DNA of 64,000 nucleotides from JAXMCK01 sp046349395 (GTDB taxonomy: Bacteria > Pseudomonadota > Alphaproteobacteria > Geminicoccales > Geminicoccaceae), in NCBI GenBank assembly GCA_046349395.1, contig JAXMCK010000005.1:124001-188000 (forward strand), written 5' to 3'. The notes beneath the pieces are model-generated. The model was not told the origin of the DNA. It did not search any database and saw nothing but the letters and a program-made list of their open reading frames with translations. Of the stretch, positions 60,576-64,000 are shown piece by piece. Both the position numbers and the translations under genes were made by a program. Every line of letters begins with the position of its first letter. Position 1 is the stretch's first letter.

Positions 60576-61652
60576 ATGCCCATCCTGCCCGGCGATCCGG
60601 CCCCCTGGTTCACCGCCCGCAGCAACAACAACCCGACCTTCCGCTTCGACACGGTGGCCGGCCGCTACGTCGCCTTGTGCTTCACCGTCGACGCGCAGGC
60701 CGCCGCTGCCCGTCCAGTCGTCCAGGCGCTCGCCGCCTCGCCGCTGTTCGACGACACCCGCGCCGCCCTCTTCATCGTCACGGCCGCCGTAGCGAACGAA
60801 GCATCGGGTGCGCTGCCGCTCCGCCTGCCCGGGGTGCGTGCCTTCTTCGACGCCGACCGCTCGGTTGCCGGCCGCTTCGGCCTCGACCTGCCGGCCAGCG
60901 GCACGGTGACGCTCGTGCTGAGCCCGCGCCTGCAGGTGCTGGGTATCTTCCGCGAGCCGGACGGCTCGACCGCACCGGGGGCCCGTGTCCTCGACATGCT
61001 GCAGCGGCTGCCCGGTCCATCGGCGCTGCCCGAGATGCTGGGCCATGCCCCGGTCCTGCTCGTCCCCCATGTGCTCGAGCCCGAGCTATGCAATGTCCTG
61101 ATCGAGGGCTACGAGAAGCATGGCGGCCAGGCCAGCGGCTTCATGCGGGAGGTCGACGGCCGCACGGTCGAGGTGCGCGACACCGGCCACAAGGTCCGGC
61201 GCGACTGGGAGATCGAGGAGCAGAGCCTGATCGACGGGCTGCGCGCGCGGTTCGTCCGCCGCGTCGTCCCCACCATCCGGCAGGCTTTCCAATTCGAGGC
61301 GACGCGCATGGAGCGCTACCTCGTCGCCTGTTACGACGCCTCGGAAGGCGGCCATTTCCGCGCCCATCGCGACAACACGACGAAGGGCACGGCGCATCGC
61401 CGCTTCGCCGCCTCGGTGAACCTGAACCCCGACGGCCATGCCGGAGGCGATCTGCGTTTCCCTGAGTTCGGCCAGCGGACCTACCGCCCGCCGCAGGGTG
61501 CCGCGTTGGTCTTCTCCTGCTCCCTGATGCACGAGGCGACCCCGGTGACGAAGGGTCGGCGCTACGCCTTCCTGCCCTTCCTCTACGACGAGGCGGCGAA
61601 GAAGATCCGCGACGAGAACCAGGGCTTCATCGGCGAGACGAGCGCCGGCTGA
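60576..61652 (+). CDS. Peroxiredoxin-like / 2OG-Fe(II) oxygenase fusion
   Basis: 358 residues. N-terminal part (about 1-150) has a thioredoxin-like layout (PGDPAPWFTARSNN, ADRSVAGRFGLDLPASGTVTLVLSP) but no peroxidatic Cys in the expected position. C-terminal prolyl-4-hydroxylase-like domain (about 165-350) has HFRAHRDN (iron His/Asp), CSLMHEATPVTKGRRYAFLPF (distal His and 2OG-binding Arg). ATG 60576 is 11 nt after AAGGAG; GTG 60564 touches that site and is unlikely. Co-directional with the SDR. Confidence 0.85.
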   Translation: MPILPGDPAPWFTARSNNNPTFRFDTVAGRYVALCFTVDAQAAAARPVVQALAASPLFDDTRAALFIVTAAVANEASGALPLRLPGVRAFFDADRSVAGRFGLDLPASGTVTLVLSPRLQVLGIFREPDGSTAPGARVLDMLQRLPGPSALPEMLGHAPVLLVPHVLEPELCNVLIEGYEKHGGQASGFMREVDGRTVEVRDTGHKVRRDWEIEEQSLIDGLRARFVRRVVPTIRQAFQFEATRMERYLVACYDASEGGHFRAHRDNTTKGTAHRRFAASVNLNPDGHAGGDLRFPEFGQRTYRPPQGAALVFSCSLMHEATPVTKGRRYAFLPFLYDEAAKKIRDENQGFIGETSAG

Positions 61653-61665
61653 CCTTGCGGCGAGA

Positions 61666-62658
61666 TCAGTCCGCTGCTTGCTTCTTGATCTGCCGCCACT
61701 TGGTGACGTTGCGGTTGTGCTCGTTCAGGGTCTTGGCGAAGGTGTGTCCGCCGGTGCCGTCGGCCACGAAATAGAGATAGTCCACGTCGGCCGGAGCGAT
61801 GGCGGCGGCAAGCGCGCCGCGGCCCGGATTGGCGATCGGACCCGGCGGCAGGCCGTCGATCACATAGGTGTTATAGGCGTGCTGGACCTCCAGGTCCTTG
61901 CGCAGCAGTTCGCGCCCGAGCGGCCCCTTGCCGTCGGAGAGGGCGTAGATGACCGTCGGATCGGTCTGCAGCTTGATCCCCTTCTTCAGTCGGTTGACGA
62001 ACACCGCCGCCACCAGCGGATACTCGGCGGATATCGAGGTCTCCTTCTCGATGATCGAGGCCAGCGTCAGCAACTCGGCCGGTGACTTCAGCGGCAGGTC
62101 GGGCGGCCGCTTCGCCCAGAGCTGGTCGAGATAAGCCGTCATGTCCTGGCGCATCTGGGCCACGAGGGCCGCTCGGTCCTGGTCGCGGGGGACCATATAG
62201 GTGTCGGGCAGGAGCGTGCCCTCGGGCGGTGCCGGGGGCAGCTCGCCCGACAGCACGTCGCTGCCGGCGAGCAGGCCGTAGACCTCGTAGACCGTGAGAC
62301 CTTCCGGCACGGTGACGGCGTGCAGCATCACCTGCCCGCGTTCCAGCCGGTCCAGGATGTCGAGCGGCGTCATGCCGGGCTCGATGGCATACTCGCCGGC
62401 CTGCAGTCGGCGGTCCTTGCCGGCGATCCGGGCCCCGAGTCGCAGCAGGCGCGGATCCTCGACCGCACCGGCCTCGGCCAGCTTGTCGGCGATGGCGGCG
62501 AGCCCGCTGCCCTTGGGGATCGTGACCACCGCCTCGGCGGTCAGCGGGTTGGGCGTGTGCAGCCAATGGTCGAGCCACCACCAGCCGGCGGCAATAGCCC
62601 CGCCGGCCAGAAGGGCGAGCAGCAACCCGAAGAGGAGAAGACGTCGGAGAAAGCGCAC
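61666..62658 (-). CDS. mltG: Endolytic murein transglycosylase MltG
   Basis: 330 residues with one N-terminal transmembrane helix (about 6-28). The YceG domain has VTIPKGSGLAAIADKLAEAG, the catalytic Glu in TLASIIEKETSISAEYPLVAAVFVNRL, LQTDPTVIYAL and YNTYVIDGLPPGPIANPGRGALAAAI. Cuts nascent glycan strands to end polymerisation. GTG start, 13 bp after the fabF stop; the fabF-mltG pair is conserved in proteobacteria. Confidence 0.96.
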   Translation of the reverse strand: MRFLRRLLLFGLLLALLAGGAIAAGWWWLDHWLHTPNPLTAEAVVTIPKGSGLAAIADKLAEAGAVEDPRLLRLGARIAGKDRRLQAGEYAIEPGMTPLDILDRLERGQVMLHAVTVPEGLTVYEVYGLLAGSDVLSGELPPAPPEGTLLPDTYMVPRDQDRAALVAQMRQDMTAYLDQLWAKRPPDLPLKSPAELLTLASIIEKETSISAEYPLVAAVFVNRLKKGIKLQTDPTVIYALSDGKGPLGRELLRKDLEVQHAYNTYVIDGLPPGPIANPGRGALAAAIAPADVDYLYFVADGTGGHTFAKTLNEHNRNVTKWRQIKKQAAD

Positions 62659-62671
62659 CGACGTCAGGGGA

Positions 62672-63943
62672 TCAGAACGCCGCGTCGGGCGCCGTCAGCA
62701 CCAGCGTGGCATTGGTCCCGCCGAAGCCGAACGAGTTCGACAGGGCGGCCCGCACCTGGCGCTTCTTCGCCACCTTCGGCACGAGGTCCACGCCCTCGCA
62801 CTCCTCCGACGGGTCCTCGAGATTGAGGGTCGGCGGCACGATCTGATCGCGGATGGCGAGAATCGAGAAGATCGCCTCGACGCTGCCGGCGGCACCCAGG
62901 AGATGCCCGATCGCCGACTTGGTCGACGACATCGAGATCGTGGCCGCGGCGTTGCCGAAGAGGCGCTTCACGGCACCCAGCTCGATCTCGTCGCCGAGCG
63001 GCGTGCTGGTGCCGTGCGCGTTGACATAGTCGATGTCGGAAGGCTGCAGGCCGGCGCGCTTCAGCGCCATCTTCATCGAGCGGTAGCCGCCGTCGCCGTC
63101 CGGCGTCGGGGCCGTGACATGGTAGGCGTCGCCCGAGAGACCGTAGCCCTTCACCTCGGCGTAGATCTTGGCCCCGCGACGCTTCGCGTGCTCGTACTCT
63201 TCCAGCACGACCACACCCGAGCCCTCGCCCATGACGAACCCGTCGCGGCCCTTGTCCCAGGGTCGCGAGGCGCGCTCGGGCGTCTCGTTGTAGCCGGTCG
63301 AGAGGGCGCGGGCCGCGGCGAAGCCGGCCATGCCGAGACGGCAGACGGCCGCCTCGCAGCCGCCGGCCACCATGACGTCGGCATCGTCCAACGCGATCAG
63401 CCGGGCAGCGTCGCCGATGGCGTGCGCCCCTGTCGAACACGCGGTGACCACCGCGTGGTTCGGGCCCTTGAAGCCGTAGCGGATCGAGACCTGCCCGGAG
63501 GCGAGGTTGATCAGCGAGGCCGGGATGAAGAACGGGCTGATCTTGCGTGGCCCGCTCTTCTCCAGGATCAGCGAGTTCTCGGCGATGGTCTGCAGACCGC
63601 CGATGCCTGAGCCGATGAGCACGCCCGTCCGGTAGCGCTCGTCCTCGGTCTCCGGCTTCCAGCCCGAATCCTCGACGGCATCGACCGCAGCGGCGATGCC
63701 GTAGATGATGAAGTCGTCGTTGCGCCGAAGCTCCTTCGCCTCGATGACGCGGGTCGGGTGGAAGTCACCCTCGCCCTCGCCTCGCGGCACCATGCCGGCG
63801 ACCTTCGCCGGCAGGTCGGAGACATCGAACTGGGTGATCGCCTTCACCCCGGACTGGCCCGAGGTCAACCGGGACCAGACGGTCTCGGTGCCACAGCCAA
63901 GCGGCGTCACGAGCCCGAGCCCGGTGACGACAACACGCCTCAT
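62672..63943 (-). CDS. fabF: 3-oxoacyl-ACP synthase II
   Basis: 423 residues, elongates fatty acids. RRVVVTGLGLVTPLG at the N-terminus, active-site Cys in VVTACSTGAHAIGDA, the two His in VNAHGTSTPLGD and SAIGHLLGAAGSVEAIF, and NSFGFGGTNATLVL near the end. All catalytic residues present. Upstream sequence (to the window end) should lead into acpP, which lies outside the window. Confidence 0.98.
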   Translation of the reverse strand: MRRVVVTGLGLVTPLGCGTETVWSRLTSGQSGVKAITQFDVSDLPAKVAGMVPRGEGEGDFHPTRVIEAKELRRNDDFIIYGIAAAVDAVEDSGWKPETEDERYRTGVLIGSGIGGLQTIAENSLILEKSGPRKISPFFIPASLINLASGQVSIRYGFKGPNHAVVTACSTGAHAIGDAARLIALDDADVMVAGGCEAAVCRLGMAGFAAARALSTGYNETPERASRPWDKGRDGFVMGEGSGVVVLEEYEHAKRRGAKIYAEVKGYGLSGDAYHVTAPTPDGDGGYRSMKMALKRAGLQPSDIDYVNAHGTSTPLGDEIELGAVKRLFGNAAATISMSSTKSAIGHLLGAAGSVEAIFSILAIRDQIVPPTLNLEDPSEECEGVDLVPKVAKKRQVRAALSNSFGFGGTNATLVLTAPDAAF

Positions 63944-64000
63944 GCCGATTTCATCCTGCGCTGACGACCGTCCGGACGACCGGAAAGGAGCTCAGCTATG

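Noticed and set aside
63969..63978. CGTCCGGACG palindrome upstream of fabF as a terminator
   Set aside because: Only 10 bp without loop or U-tract; likely chance in GC-rich DNA.

Overview
The window is very GC-rich by eye, densely packed and strongly codon-biased. It reads as chromosome of an alphaproteobacterium, most likely of Rhodospirillales/Geminicoccales type. Supporting markers are an NDUFA12-type Complex I accessory subunit, an HdaA-like DnaA-family protein, a B12-dependent NrdJ, an alphaproteobacterial-style GAAC-N7-GAAC LexA box, a TadD-like TPR lipoprotein, and the gene sets lptD-surA-rsmA, purM-purN, pepA-holC and mltG-fabF. No rRNA, tRNA, CRISPR array or insertion sequence was seen.

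Layout. 1-12.4 kb is accessory and sensory: a partial secreted beta-propeller, an OprB-type porin, a bacteriophytochrome histidine kinase divergent from a NarL-type regulator, two paralogous AraC-type regulators flanking a small secreted protein, then GDPD, HD, VOC and DsbA-like enzymes and NDUFA12. 13-16.6 kb is nrdJ with a candidate LexA operator and a strong terminator. 16.8-22.6 kb has a PotD-like binding protein/SDR/M24 peptidase operon, a RelE/XRE toxin-antitoxin pair with a palindromic operator, dusA and an unknown gene. 22.6-26.7 kb has AMP nucleosidase, an FGGY kinase and a small AT-rich island with an XRE repressor.

27.5-34.0 kb is a tightly overlapping seven-gene operon: an FHA-domain membrane serine protease, a PP2C phosphatase, a Ser/Thr kinase, a secreted protein, a lipoprotein with a catalytically dead trypsin fold and a long SD(S/T)G-glycine repeat tail, an LMW protein-tyrosine phosphatase and a fructosamine kinase. 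It looks like an envelope phospho-signalling and proteolysis system and is one of the two best candidates here for something undescribed.

34.4-43.9 kb is the second candidate: a RibD-reductase-like protein, a RibA-type GTP cyclohydrolase II, a PTPS/QueD-like protein lacking the usual catalytic Cys and one zinc His, a medium-chain dehydrogenase, a family 4 glycosyltransferase and methyltransferases, interleaved with OpgC/OpgH glucan genes. It suggests a GTP-derived, glycosylated and methylated pteridine or pyrimidine product.

44-64 kb is mostly housekeeping: a CDF metal exporter with an HMA chaperone, TadD-like TPR, anmK, hdaA, a CDP-alcohol phosphatidyltransferase, a DUF2066 protein, purMN, ndk, holC, pepA, lptD-surA-rsmA-aac(3)-like, gmk, an SDR, a peroxiredoxin-like/2OG-oxygenase fusion, mltG and fabF. 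Genes often overlap by 4 nt, using TTGA or GTGA as well as ATGA junctions.
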